Source: Bacteroidota bacterium
GTDB taxonomy: Bacteria > Bacteroidota > Bacteroidia > Chitinophagales > Chitinophagaceae
DNA: 64,000 bases
Assembly (NCBI GenBank): GCA_016868775.1
Contig: VGFT01000002.1
Span: 62,001 to 126,000, forward strand
Direction: 5' to 3'
Part shown: piece after piece, positions 16,244 through 25,043 of the stretch
Layout: the number at the start of each line of letters is the position of its first letter
How positions within the stretch are numbered: the first letter of the stretch is position 1
Notes under the pieces: model-generated
Database searches by the model: none
What the model saw: the letters and a program-made list of their open reading frames with translations, nothing else
Told to the model about the DNA's origin: nothing
Program-made: the position numbers and the translations under genes

Positions 16244-17905
16244 ATGACAGAGGAACGCAGTCTTAATTTTTTGGAGGAAATCATCGAAGCGGATCTTCGT
16301 GCTGGTAAGTATCAGCAGATTGTAACCCGCTTCCCGCCGGAACCCAACGGATACCTGCACATCGGACACGCCTCCTCGATCTGTCTGAATTTCGGACTAA
16401 CCCAGCGTTATCCCGGCTACACGAACCTGCGGTTCGATGACACCAATCCCACTACCGAAGAAACCGAATACGTGGAGAGCATCAAAGAAGACGTACGCTG
16501 GCTTGGTTTCGAATGGAAACACGAACGCTACGCCAGCGATTATTTCGATACGCTTTTTGAATATGCCTGCCAACTGATCGATCGGGGATTGGCTTATGTC
16601 GACGACCTCACCCCCGAGCAGATTGCCACACAAAAAGGTACACCCACGCAACCCGGGGTGGAAAGTCCCTACCGAACCCGCTCAATCGAAGAGAACCGCG
16701 ATCTTTTTAGTCGAATGAAATCCGGTGAATTTCCCGACGGCGCCCGCACCCTTCGGGCCAAGATCGACATGGCGCATCAGAACATGCTGATGCGCGACCC
16801 GATCCTGTATCGCATCAAACATGCGCAACATCACCGTACCGGCGATAAATGGTGCATTTATCCGATGTACGATTTTGCACACGGACAAAGCGACTCCATC
16901 GAAAGCATCACCCACTCGATCTGCACACTAGAATTCGTACCCCACCGCGAACTATACGATTGGCTGATCGAAAAACTTGAGATCTATCCCTCCCATCAAT
17001 ATGAATTCGCCCGGCGTAATATCAACTACACCGTTACCAGCAAACGAAAGTTGCTGCAACTGGTGCAAGAGAGGCACGTCAGCGGGTGGGATGATCCGCG
17101 GATGTCTACCATCAGCGGACTCCGTCGACGCGGCTACACCCCCGATAGCATTCGGGAATTCTGCTCCCGAATTGGTGTTGCCAAACGAGAGAACCTGGTG
17201 GATGTGGGCCTGCTGGAGTTTTGCGTGCGTGAACACCTGAATAAAATTGCCCTGCGCCGCATGGTAGTGGTCGATCCCTTGCTTATCACGATCACCAACT
17301 ATTCCGGCGAAGTGGAAGAACTTCAAAGCGAGAACAATCCGGAATCTGAAACCGGCGGTACCCGTCCGGTTCCCCTCTCTTCCCAAATACTAATCGAGCG
17401 AAGCGATTTTATGGAGGTTCCTCCGAAAAAATTCTTTCGGTTGGCACCCGGACAAATGGTGCGACTGAAAAGTGCCTACATCATTCGATGCGACGAAGTA
17501 ATCAAAGACGGAAGGGGAGAGGTGACCGAATTAAAGTGCACCTACTTCCCGGAGAGCAAAAGTGGTTCCGATACCAGCGGAATATCCGTCAAGGGAACCC
17601 TGCATTGGGTAAGCCTTGCTCAGGCCCTACCGGTTGAATTGCGTTTGTACGACCGATTGTTTTCGGTAGAGGATCCAACCGACAGCGAGGCCGATTTCAA
17701 ATCGTTTCTTAATCCTCAATCGTTGCAGGTCATTAAAAACGCTTATGCAGAACCCGCGTTGGAAGCAGCCAATGAGTCGGATCGTTTTCAATTTTTACGG
17801 CAAGGCTATTTTGTGATGGATAAGGACAGCACATCCGACAAATTGGTATTCAACAAGACCGTTGGACTCAAAGATGTCTGGGCCAAAGAAGCGAAGAAGT
17901 CCTGA
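16244..17905 (+). CDS. glnS: Glutamine--tRNA ligase
   Basis: 553 residues, matching bacterial GlnRS. Class I signatures: PPEPNGYLHIGHASSICLNF (HIGH) near residue 40 and the KMSKS equivalent VTSKRKLLQL near residue 270, with FDDTNPTTEETEYV and the GlnRS-specific YPMYDFAHGQSDSIESITHS between. The C-terminal anticodon-binding beta barrels follow. It charges tRNA-Gln directly with glutamine. ATG 16244 is preceded by a -7 box nine bases upstream and no Shine-Dalgarno sequence. It converges on the mutase gene with only five bases between stop codons. Confidence 0.96.
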   Translation: MTEERSLNFLEEIIEADLRAGKYQQIVTRFPPEPNGYLHIGHASSICLNFGLTQRYPGYTNLRFDDTNPTTEETEYVESIKEDVRWLGFEWKHERYASDYFDTLFEYACQLIDRGLAYVDDLTPEQIATQKGTPTQPGVESPYRTRSIEENRDLFSRMKSGEFPDGARTLRAKIDMAHQNMLMRDPILYRIKHAQHHRTGDKWCIYPMYDFAHGQSDSIESITHSICTLEFVPHRELYDWLIEKLEIYPSHQYEFARRNINYTVTSKRKLLQLVQERHVSGWDDPRMSTISGLRRRGYTPDSIREFCSRIGVAKRENLVDVGLLEFCVREHLNKIALRRMVVVDPLLITITNYSGEVEELQSENNPESETGGTRPVPLSSQILIERSDFMEVPPKKFFRLAPGQMVRLKSAYIIRCDEVIKDGRGEVTELKCTYFPESKSGSDTSGISVKGTLHWVSLAQALPVELRLYDRLFSVEDPTDSEADFKSFLNPQSLQVIKNAYAEPALEAANESDRFQFLRQGYFVMDKDSTSDKLVFNKTVGLKDVWAKEAKKS

Positions 17906-17910
17906 TCCGA

Positions 17911-19473
17911 TCACTTGTGCTCCCCAAACACGGCTCTCAGCACATCCGAAATCTCGCCCAGCGTGCAATTGTTCTCAACTGCTTCCAACACCGATGGCAT
18001 CAGATTTTCTCCGCTGACGGCTTTATGGCGAACCGATTCCAGGCATTGCGATGCGGTGGCTGCGTTGCGTTGAGCTTTTAGGTTTTCAAGCCGTTCGGTT
18101 TGCAGTTGGCGGATGGAGTCATCGATTTTGAGGATTGGCGTTTGTAATGACTCTTTGGTCGTGTAGGCGTTTTGCCCCACTACGATCTGCTCCTTTGATT
18201 CTACTTTGCGCAGATAGATATAGGCGCTGCGGGCAATCTCGCGTTGCATGTATTCCTGCTCAATGGCGGACACGCTTCCCCCTTTTTCATCAATTTGCTG
18301 CATCCATGCGCGAGCTTTTTGTTCCATCTCTTCGGTGAGGGATTCGATAAAATAGGAACCAGCCAGTGGGTCGGCGGTATCGGCCACACCACTCTCAAAG
18401 GCTACGATCTGCTGGGTGCGCAAGGCAATGCGGGCGGCTTCTTCGGTGGGGAGTCCCAATGCTTCATCGTATCCGTTGGTGTGCAGCGATTGGGTTCCGC
18501 CTAATACAGCAGCTAGTGTTTGGATGGTCACGCGCGCGATGTTGTTCAGTGGTTGTTGTACGGTTAAGGTGCTGCCGCCGGTTTGGGTATGAAAGCGGAG
18601 CATGCAGGCTTTTGGATCGGTGGCCCCGAGATCACGCATGAGATTCGCCCATATACGCCTCGCCGCCCGAAACTTAGCTACTTCCTCAAACAGGTTGTTG
18701 TGTGCATTGAAAAAAAAGGAGAGACGTTTTCCAAACACATTGATGTCTAGTCCTTTTTCCAATGCGGCTTGTACATAGGCCTTTCCATTGCTGAGCGTAA
18801 AGGCGATCTCCTGGGCAGCGGTGCTTCCCGCTTCGCGGATGTGATAGCCGGAGATGGATATGGTATTCCACTTGGGCATTTCGTGGCTGCACCATTCGAA
18901 GATATCGGTAATGATCCGCATGGAAGGGCGGGGGGGATAGATGTACGTACCCCTTGCGGCATATTCTTTCAGAATATCGTTTTGGATGGTGCCGTTCAGT
19001 TTTTTGATATCTACTCCTTGTTCTTTGGCCACGGCAGCGTAAAGCGATAATAAGATGAAGCCGGTGGCATTGATGGTCATGGACGTGCTCACGGATTCAA
19101 GCGGAATGCCTTTGAATAGTTGGCGCATGTCCTCGATCGAGTCAATCGCTACGCCTACTTTTCCTACCTCGCCTTCGGCGAGTGCATGATCGCTGTCGTA
19201 TCCGATTTGGGTGGGCAGGTCGAAGGCTACGCTGAGTCCGCTTACCCCTTGCTTAAGCAAGTAATGATATCGTTCGTTACTGGCTTCGGCGGTGGAGAAC
19301 CCGGCGTACTGCCGCATGGTCCATAATTTGCCGCGGTACATATCGGGTTGTATGCCGCGGGTATAGGGAAATTCACCTGGTTGCTCCGTTGGAGTATTCG
19401 GACGATCGGTTTCATTGTAAACCGATTTGATCTCGATGCCGGATTCGGTTGTCTTTTTTTGTGAATTGTCCAT
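17911..19473 (-). CDS. Methylmalonyl-CoA mutase family protein, large (catalytic) subunit
   Basis: 520 residues covering the substrate-binding TIM barrel and linker but not the C-terminal cobalamin-binding flavodoxin domain (no DxHxxG). A separate B12-binding subunit is therefore expected elsewhere. Motifs: [94 protein letters not shown] and [14 protein letters not shown]. It carries out B12-dependent carbon-skeleton rearrangement of acyl-CoA. YHIREAGS is closer to isobutyryl-CoA-mutase-type enzymes, whereas [10 protein letters not shown] and PSMRI are methylmalonyl-like, so the exact substrate is open. The start overlaps the upstream gene's stop by one base. Confidence 0.88.
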   Translation of the reverse strand: MDNSQKKTTESGIEIKSVYNETDRPNTPTEQPGEFPYTRGIQPDMYRGKLWTMRQYAGFSTAEASNERYHYLLKQGVSGLSVAFDLPTQIGYDSDHALAEGEVGKVGVAIDSIEDMRQLFKGIPLESVSTSMTINATGFILLSLYAAVAKEQGVDIKKLNGTIQNDILKEYAARGTYIYPPRPSMRIITDIFEWCSHEMPKWNTISISGYHIREAGSTAAQEIAFTLSNGKAYVQAALEKGLDINVFGKRLSFFFNAHNNLFEEVAKFRAARRIWANLMRDLGATDPKACMLRFHTQTGGSTLTVQQPLNNIARVTIQTLAAVLGGTQSLHTNGYDEALGLPTEEAARIALRTQQIVAFESGVADTADPLAGSYFIESLTEEMEQKARAWMQQIDEKGGSVSAIEQEYMQREIARSAYIYLRKVESKEQIVVGQNAYTTKESLQTPILKIDDSIRQLQTERLENLKAQRNAATASQCLESVRHKAVSGENLMPSVLEAVENNCTLGEISDVLRAVFGEHK

Positions 19474-19970
19474 TACGCCATTAATGTTTTGGCTTCCTGA
19501 TTGAGTGTTTTGGAAACGATTTCGTGCAATGGTGCCCCGGGTTGCTGCATCAGCAATTCCAGCAATCGTTTGTTTAATTCCGATCCGCCGGCATTGGGTG
19601 GCAAGGAAGCGGATACTTGGTGGATCATGGAGAGGTTTTGCTCTTTTAGGTTACGGAGGGAGTCCCATGCCACGTCCGACACATAGATTTGTTGGGTACT
19701 GTTGTAGTCAAATTCTTGTTTGATATTTTCCAGCAAGGCCACTTTCATTTCAAGGGCGCTGATACCGGGTTGTGCCAGCCGGGAGATGAGGTTGGGCAGA
19801 GCGATTCGTTCGGTCAGCAGCACCAGCCGCTCATAGGCCTGCAGGCGCAGCGAACGGGTATCGGATCCGCTGGGAGCAGGCTGGGCAGGTGATTGCTTTT
19901 TGGCAAAAGCCAACACACTAATGACGATGGCCAGTACGGAGAGAAATAAGGGGAGATTCTGATTGTCCAT
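19473..19970 (-). CDS. Conserved hypothetical membrane-anchored protein upstream of the mutase
   Basis: 165 residues: one N-terminal membrane helix ([18 protein letters not shown]), a short Pro/Ser linker, and a helical cytoplasmic domain ([60 protein letters not shown]). It resembles a Bacteroidota family of unknown function (possibly DUF7935; I am not certain). The tight 1-bp overlap with the mutase gene suggests shared expression. No catalytic motif is visible. Confidence 0.65.
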   Translation of the reverse strand: MDNQNLPLFLSVLAIVISVLAFAKKQSPAQPAPSGSDTRSLRLQAYERLVLLTERIALPNLISRLAQPGISALEMKVALLENIKQEFDYNSTQQIYVSDVAWDSLRNLKEQNLSMIHQVSASLPPNAGGSELNKRLLELLMQQPGAPLHEIVSKTLNQEAKTLMA

Positions 19971-20021
19971 ATGTTCACAGCTTTAACAAAAGTAAGCCGA
20001 ACGGGAAGTATCTGGATCGAT

Positions 20022-20029
20022 TAACTTTG
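20022..20029 (+). promoter_or_regulatory. -7 promoter element for IscA-type gene (leaderless)
   Basis: TAACTTTG, consensus TAnnTTTG, four bases before ATG 20034. Transcription is predicted to start at the initiation codon. Confidence 0.6.
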
Positions 20030-20033
20030 TGAT

Positions 20034-20381
20034 ATGGAAACGATCATAGAAAAGGCCCCTGTTCAGTTGACTGAAGGGGCGATACACGAGATCAAGCGAC
20101 TCATGGCTGAACCCGGATTTGACGCTACGCAATCGCTCCGGCTGGGTGTAAAGGGAGGTGGGTGCTCCGGGCTCTCTTACGTATTGGGATTTGATCAGCC
20201 GAAGGAGGGAGATCTTTTCTTCGAGGTGGAGGGGATTTCTTGTGTTATGGAAAAACCGCATCAACTGTATTTGATGGGGATGGAGGTGGACTGGAAAGAA
20301 GGGTTGAATAACCGGGGCTTTACCTTCACCAATCCCAATGCCAGCTCCACTTGTGGCTGCGGTACCTCTTTTGCGGTCTGA
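20034..20381 (+). CDS. IscA/HesB-type iron-sulfur cluster assembly accessory protein
   Basis: 115 residues, A-type carrier length. The three conserved cysteines are in KGGGCSGLSYVL and the C-terminal STCGCGTSF. The beta-rich core (SLRLGVKGGGCSG, then GFTFTNPNASSTCGCG) is standard. It delivers Fe-S clusters to apo-proteins in the cytoplasm. It stands alone, divergent from the mutase cluster. Its promoter lies directly against the ATG and a strong hairpin terminator follows at 20399. Confidence 0.93.
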   Translation: METIIEKAPVQLTEGAIHEIKRLMAEPGFDATQSLRLGVKGGGCSGLSYVLGFDQPKEGDLFFEVEGISCVMEKPHQLYLMGMEVDWKEGLNNRGFTFTNPNASSTCGCGTSFAV

Positions 20382-20398
20382 TACAAAAATTCATTAAT

Positions 20399-20427
20399 GA
20401 AAAAGCCCCGGTATCCGGGGCTTTTTC
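20399..20427. terminator. Bidirectional intrinsic terminator
   Basis: Perfect hairpin: GAAAAAGCCCCGG, loop TAT, then CCGGGGCTTTTTC. It serves the IscA-type gene on plus and secDF on minus, which converge here. Confidence 0.9.
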
Positions 20428-20445
20428 ATATTGGTGTTAGGTAAA

Positions 20446-23400
20446 TCAACTTTTATCGGCTGATTTTCCAAGCGGACGATCGCCGCCCAGGTCAACCAGG
20501 ATCGGTGCCGCCACAAAAATCGAAGAGTAGGTACCGGTAATCACTCCGATCAGCATTGCAAAGGCAAAACCTTTGGTTACTTCTCCACCAACGAGGAAGA
20601 GGATCAGGATGGTTAAAAACACCGTGAGGGAGGTCATGATGGTACGACTCAGAGTTTCGTTGATGGCGCGGTTGATGATCTCGGCGCGGGGCGCGGAGGG
20701 ACTGATTCGGCTGGTTTCACGTATCCGGTCGAACACGATCACCGTATCGTTCATCGAGAAGCCGATCACCGTCAAGATCGCTGCAATGAAATGCTGGTCG
20801 ATCTCCAGGGGGAAAGGCACTACCGAACGGGCGAAAGAGAATACCGCGAGGGTCACACATACGTCGTGCATCAGCGCTACAATGGTTCCCAGTGAGTAAC
20901 GCCAATCGCGGAAGCGAATGAAGATGTATAGGAAGATCACCAATACGGCAAAAATGGTGGCTTTGACGGCGCCGCTCTTTAGATCATCCGAGATCGTGGG
21001 AAGGACTTTTTTGGAAGCTTGTCTGCCCGCGTTGGAGGAGCCGGATTCAAATTGCTCCAACGTCATTCCCGCTGGCAAGTATTTTTTTAGTCCTTCAAAG
21101 AGTTTGCTTTCTACTTTGGCATCAATGCCCGCACTGTTGTCCCGGATCAGATAGGCGGTGGTAATATCCAGAGTCGAGTTGTCGCCAACGGTCTTGATTA
21201 TCGGATTCTCACCCTCAAATGTCGCCTTTAGATCGTTCCGAACGGCCTCCACATCTACTCGTTTATCAAACTTTACGATAAAACTGCGACCACCGGCAAA
21301 CTCAACGCCTTGGTCAAATCCATTGAAATAAGCTGCAATTCCCAGCGCCAACACGATCATGGAGATGGCGTAGGCAACTTTTCGGTATTCGATGAATTTG
21401 TATTTGGCATGCTTGAATACTTTTTTGGAGATTCCTGTAAAGTACTCAAGGTGTTTTTTCTTGTCGGTGAATATGTCGGAGATCCAGCGGCTTACCAGAA
21501 TGCCACAGAATAAGGACAGCAGGATACCTATAATTTGGGTTGTGGCGAAACCTTTAACGGGGCCCAATCCGAAATAAAGCAGTATTAGTGCAGTTAAAAG
21601 CGTTGTTACGTGCGCATCCAGCACGGGCGGTAAGGAACGTTTGTATCCCTCTGTAATGGCCGACAAGTAGCTTTTCCCCTTGGTGAGTTCTTCCTTGATG
21701 CGTTCGTATATGATCACGTTGGTGTCTACTGCCATGCCGATGGTCAATACCAGTCCGGCGATACCGGGTGCCGTCAGACTAGCGCCCATACCGGCCAAGA
21801 TTCCTACGGTAAAAATCAAGTTTAGGATAAGGGCAATATTGGCCACCCAGCCGCTCGTGTTATAGTAGACCAACATCAAGCAAAAGATCACTATGAATGA
21901 AATGAGAAAGGCCAACGAGCCGCTGCGGATGGCTTCGCTTCCCAGGGTGGGACCTACTTGTTGTTCCTGAACAATTTTCGCCGGGGCTTCCAGTTTTCCG
22001 ACCTCAAGAATATTTGCTAAATCGGTGGCTTCTTCCTGCGAGTAGTTTCCGGTGATGGACGATACTCCGTTGGGGATAACGCCCATAACATTGGGAGCGG
22101 ATTGAACGATGTTATCCAGTACAATTGCAATCGGCCTACCAACGTTGTCTTCTGTCATTTTTTTCCACGTATCCCTTTTTTGCGTTTTCATTTGCATCTC
22201 GATCATGATCTTGCCATACTGATCGAAATCGGGACGAGCATTTTCGATGTCATCCCCCTCAATTCTGGCTTTCGTGAGGTTGTAGGTTTTTAGTCCGTAC
22301 AAGGGCACATACTCAGATGCCATCCCCCTTTTATCTTTCTCCGGCACGCCATAAGCAAAAACCACATCGCCGGGGAAATTGCTTTTGAATTCACGCAAGT
22401 ATTCACTGAAAACCAGGGTATCCTTGATGGCAACTTGGCCCGTTGGTGCCGGGAAATAGGTCTTTCCTTGCTCGTCTGGGCTGGGCTGAATGATCTGCAG
22501 GAATTTATCGATCGTTACTTTTTGTGTCGGTTGCTTGGGGGCAACGGCAGTGGAGTTTTGTGCGGGCGAGTCAGCTGAAAGTTTAACCGTTTGGGTGGTG
22601 TCTCGCGTTGGGGGAGCGGCTGCTTTTACCTGAGCGGAATCTTTTTTCGTGCTATCCGCTATGCCGCCATATTTGTTATTGAAGGCAGTAATGGTCTTTT
22701 GCCAGCCATTTGTGTAAGGGGCATCGGCGAAAGTATATACCTCCCAGAACTGAAGATTGGCCGTGCTTTGCAACAAGCGACGAACCCGGTCCTTATCCTT
22801 GATGCCGGGCAGCTCAATGCTGATGAGTCCCTTATTCGGATCCGGGTTTATAGAAGGTTGTGCCACGCCAAATTGATCGATACGTTGCGAAAGTCTTTTC
22901 AACGTTAAGTCGAACGCAGCGCGGGTTTTTTTACGAATGTAATTCACAACCTCCTTGTCAGAAGATTTGGCGTTGATTTCGTTCGTGCTTTTGGCAGCAA
23001 ATAAACCTGCAAGAGGCCGATTGGGGGCCAATTTTTGATATTCTTCCAGATAAAGGCCTACAAAATCTGCATCGCTGTTGGCCTTGCGTTTGTCGGCATT
23101 CACCAGGGCTGTCAGAAAACTGGGGTCGGAAGAATTACTGGCCAAGGTTTTGAGGAGTCCGGTCATTTCTACCTCCAGCGTTACACCCATACCTCCCTGC
23201 AAGTCCAATCCCAAGTTCAACTCTTCTTGCTTGGCTTTTTTGTAGCTCAATGCTCCATTGATCCCATATGTAATGGTAGTGTTTTCGGAAACTTTTAGCA
23301 AGCTGTCCTCATAGCGCCTGTAATATCGATCTAGCTCATCTTGGTAGGCTTGTTGCGAATCTTTATTCCCGGGATATTTTTTATCCGCCGCTTGGAAAGT

Positions 23401-23547
23401 TTTCTTGAGCCAAGTAGTAGCCTGCGTCTCTATTTTTTTTTCATGGTTTTGAACAAACCAAGTAAATGAAAGCTGATGAACGGAATAGCCGATCAACAAC
23501 ACAGTGAAAAACACGGTTAAAAACCGCACCAACCCTTTCGATTGCAT
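20446..23547 (-). CDS. secDF: Protein translocase subunit SecDF (fusion)
   Basis: 1033 residues from ATG 23547 (MQSKGLVRFL). The SecD half has an N-terminal membrane helix, the periplasmic P1 domain with LNLGLDLQGGMGVTLEV and ELPGIKDKDRVRRLLQSTANLQFW, a low-complexity Thr/Pro/Gln linker (about residues 310-350), and a helix bundle with GMAVDTNVIIYERIKEEL. The SecF half starts near residue 730 (GFDQGVEFAGGRSFIVKFD) and has its own bundle with GFSMNDTVIVFDRIRETSR. SecDF uses proton flow to finish protein export on the periplasmic side. Fusion of the two subunits is normal in Bacteroidota. A -7 box is at 23603-23610. Confidence 0.96.
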   Translation of the reverse strand: MQSKGLVRFLTVFFTVLLIGYSVHQLSFTWFVQNHEKKIETQATTWLKKTFQAADKKYPGNKDSQQAYQDELDRYYRRYEDSLLKVSENTTITYGINGALSYKKAKQEELNLGLDLQGGMGVTLEVEMTGLLKTLASNSSDPSFLTALVNADKRKANSDADFVGLYLEEYQKLAPNRPLAGLFAAKSTNEINAKSSDKEVVNYIRKKTRAAFDLTLKRLSQRIDQFGVAQPSINPDPNKGLISIELPGIKDKDRVRRLLQSTANLQFWEVYTFADAPYTNGWQKTITAFNNKYGGIADSTKKDSAQVKAAAPPTRDTTQTVKLSADSPAQNSTAVAPKQPTQKVTIDKFLQIIQPSPDEQGKTYFPAPTGQVAIKDTLVFSEYLREFKSNFPGDVVFAYGVPEKDKRGMASEYVPLYGLKTYNLTKARIEGDDIENARPDFDQYGKIMIEMQMKTQKRDTWKKMTEDNVGRPIAIVLDNIVQSAPNVMGVIPNGVSSITGNYSQEEATDLANILEVGKLEAPAKIVQEQQVGPTLGSEAIRSGSLAFLISFIVIFCLMLVYYNTSGWVANIALILNLIFTVGILAGMGASLTAPGIAGLVLTIGMAVDTNVIIYERIKEELTKGKSYLSAITEGYKRSLPPVLDAHVTTLLTALILLYFGLGPVKGFATTQIIGILLSLFCGILVSRWISDIFTDKKKHLEYFTGISKKVFKHAKYKFIEYRKVAYAISMIVLALGIAAYFNGFDQGVEFAGGRSFIVKFDKRVDVEAVRNDLKATFEGENPIIKTVGDNSTLDITTAYLIRDNSAGIDAKVESKLFEGLKKYLPAGMTLEQFESGSSNAGRQASKKVLPTISDDLKSGAVKATIFAVLVIFLYIFIRFRDWRYSLGTIVALMHDVCVTLAVFSFARSVVPFPLEIDQHFIAAILTVIGFSMNDTVIVFDRIRETSRISPSAPRAEIINRAINETLSRTIMTSLTVFLTILILFLVGGEVTKGFAFAMLIGVITGTYSSIFVAAPILVDLGGDRPLGKSADKS

Positions 23548-23602
23548 ACGTAATGGTTTTGGGGCCTGTAGCACCTGCCGTAGGCCGTCATTTTTAGGAC
23601 GG

Positions 23603-23610
23603 CAAATATA
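23603..23610 (-). promoter_or_regulatory. -7 promoter element for secDF
   Basis: TATATTTG on the minus strand, 56 bases before the secDF ATG. Confidence 0.6.
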
Positions 23611-23687
23611 GCGGTTTCAGGGGAATCAAGGGGGCTGAATCTGCCCGTTTGTACTTGATTTCTAAAAACTTAAATCAACGGGAATCT

Positions 23688-23695
23688 TATCTTTG
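23688..23695 (+). promoter_or_regulatory. -7 promoter element for the class A hydrolase gene (leaderless)
   Basis: TATCTTTG, consensus TAnnTTTG, six bases before ATG 23702. Confidence 0.6.
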
Positions 23696-23701
23696 AAAAG
23701 T

Positions 23702-24952
23702 ATGAGATTGCGACCGATTCCAACGCCCCGCTGCCTGTTCGTATGGGTCATTTTTGTATCGGCAGCCGCAAAGGCTCAATTGCCGGCTGCATCCTTTCAG
23801 ACAAACACTCCTAAACACATGTCTGACACATTGATATACAGCTTATTAAAGGCAAAGTCGGAAGTTTTTGATCCGCTCATTTTTGGGTCGGCCGATCGCC
23901 GGGTGCAGATCCTCTACACCCGGATCGATCGAGATAAAAGGGGACGGCCTCATTTTACAGACCATACCTACCGCTCCAACTCCGAGGAGTATTTCTATCC
24001 CGCCTCCACCGTCAAATTGCCCATCGCCGTCCTCGCCTTGCAAAAACTGAACGAACTGAAGATCCCGGGGCTGGATATGAATACCACCATGCTCACCGAT
24101 TCGGCCTCACCGGAGCAAACCCCGGTTCTAGGGGATCGATCGGCCGCCGACGGCCGCCCCACGATCGCGCATTACATCAAGAAGATCCTGCTGGTGAGCG
24201 ACAACGATGCCTTCAACCGACTCTATGAATTTCTCGGTCCCGATTACATCAACGAAACCCTTCACCGACTTGGCTACGCCAACACCGAGATCATTCATCG
24301 CTTGAGCTTGCCGCTGTCGGCTGAGCAAAACCGCTACACCAATCCCGTTCGATTTCTCGATGCCAATGGCAACCTGCTCTATTCCAAACCGGCACTGGTC
24401 AGTACCCGACAGGTCCCGCCCTGCAGCATCCAAATGGGTAGTGGATACTTTTCAAGAGGAAAGTTGGTAAATGAGCCATTTGATTTTTCCGTTAAGAATC
24501 GTTTCCCCTTGTCCGACCTGCACCGGGTAGTGCGAAGTGTAATGTTTCCCGAATCACTTCCCAAGAATCAACGATTCAATCTGACGCCGGCCGATCTTGC
24601 TTTCCTGCATCAGTACATGTCGATGCTACCCGCCGAATCGGACGATCCGGTTTATGATGAAAAAGAGTATTGGGATACCTATGTAAAGTTTCTTTACTAC
24701 GGATCCGAACGGAATTCATACGATCCCAACATCCACGTGTACAACAAGGTTGGGGATGCATACGGCTTTCTGATCGACGGCGCTTATTTCCACGACAAGA
24801 AAAACAATATCGAATTTCTGCTCAGCGCCGTGATCTATTGTAATTCAGATGGAATTTTTAATGATGATAAATATGATTATGACGACGTCGGGTTTCCGTT
24901 TATGAAGGAAATTGGGCGTTTGTTTCATGGTTTAAGGATGGTTGAACGGTAG
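23702..24952 (+). CDS. Class A beta-lactamase-like serine hydrolase, secreted
   Basis: 416 residues with a signal peptide (CLFVWVIFVSAAAKAQ). Penicillin-recognising fold motifs are present: SxxK in YFYPASTVKLPIAVLALQ near residue 105, SDN in LLVSDNDAFNRLYEFLG, and a KTG-box equivalent as YNKVGDAYGFLIDGAYF. At 416 residues it is longer than true class A beta-lactamases (about 290), with insertions between motifs. A peptidoglycan or unknown amide substrate is as likely as resistance. The stop TAG lies at the edge of a CAACCACTGTT-family repeat. ATG 23702 was preferred to TTG 23693, which lies inside the -7 box. Confidence 0.85.
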   Translation: MRLRPIPTPRCLFVWVIFVSAAAKAQLPAASFQTNTPKHMSDTLIYSLLKAKSEVFDPLIFGSADRRVQILYTRIDRDKRGRPHFTDHTYRSNSEEYFYPASTVKLPIAVLALQKLNELKIPGLDMNTTMLTDSASPEQTPVLGDRSAADGRPTIAHYIKKILLVSDNDAFNRLYEFLGPDYINETLHRLGYANTEIIHRLSLPLSAEQNRYTNPVRFLDANGNLLYSKPALVSTRQVPPCSIQMGSGYFSRGKLVNEPFDFSVKNRFPLSDLHRVVRSVMFPESLPKNQRFNLTPADLAFLHQYMSMLPAESDDPVYDEKEYWDTYVKFLYYGSERNSYDPNIHVYNKVGDAYGFLIDGAYFHDKKNNIEFLLSAVIYCNSDGIFNDDKYDYDDVGFPFMKEIGRLFHGLRMVER

Positions 24953-25039
24953 ATGAACGATTGTTGAACCATTGTTCAACCACTGTCAAACCACCGTTCA
25001 ACCACCGTCAAACCACTGTTCAACCACTTTTCAACCACA
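24940..25039. repeat. CAACCACTGTT-family repeat tract between two genes
   Basis: About ten degenerate units of period near 10-11 (TTCAACCACTG, TCAAACCACCG). The first part is in reverse orientation (GGTTGAACGG), so a long hairpin can form. It contains the upstream gene's stop codon and ends five bases before the aminotransferase ATG. A related tract is at 41907-41949. Confidence 0.85.
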
Positions 25040-25043
25040 AACC

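Noticed and set aside
23702-24952. True class A beta-lactamase resistance gene
   Set aside because: The SxxK, SDN and KxG motifs fit, but the protein is over 100 residues too long and has unusual insertions, so a resistance role is not supported.
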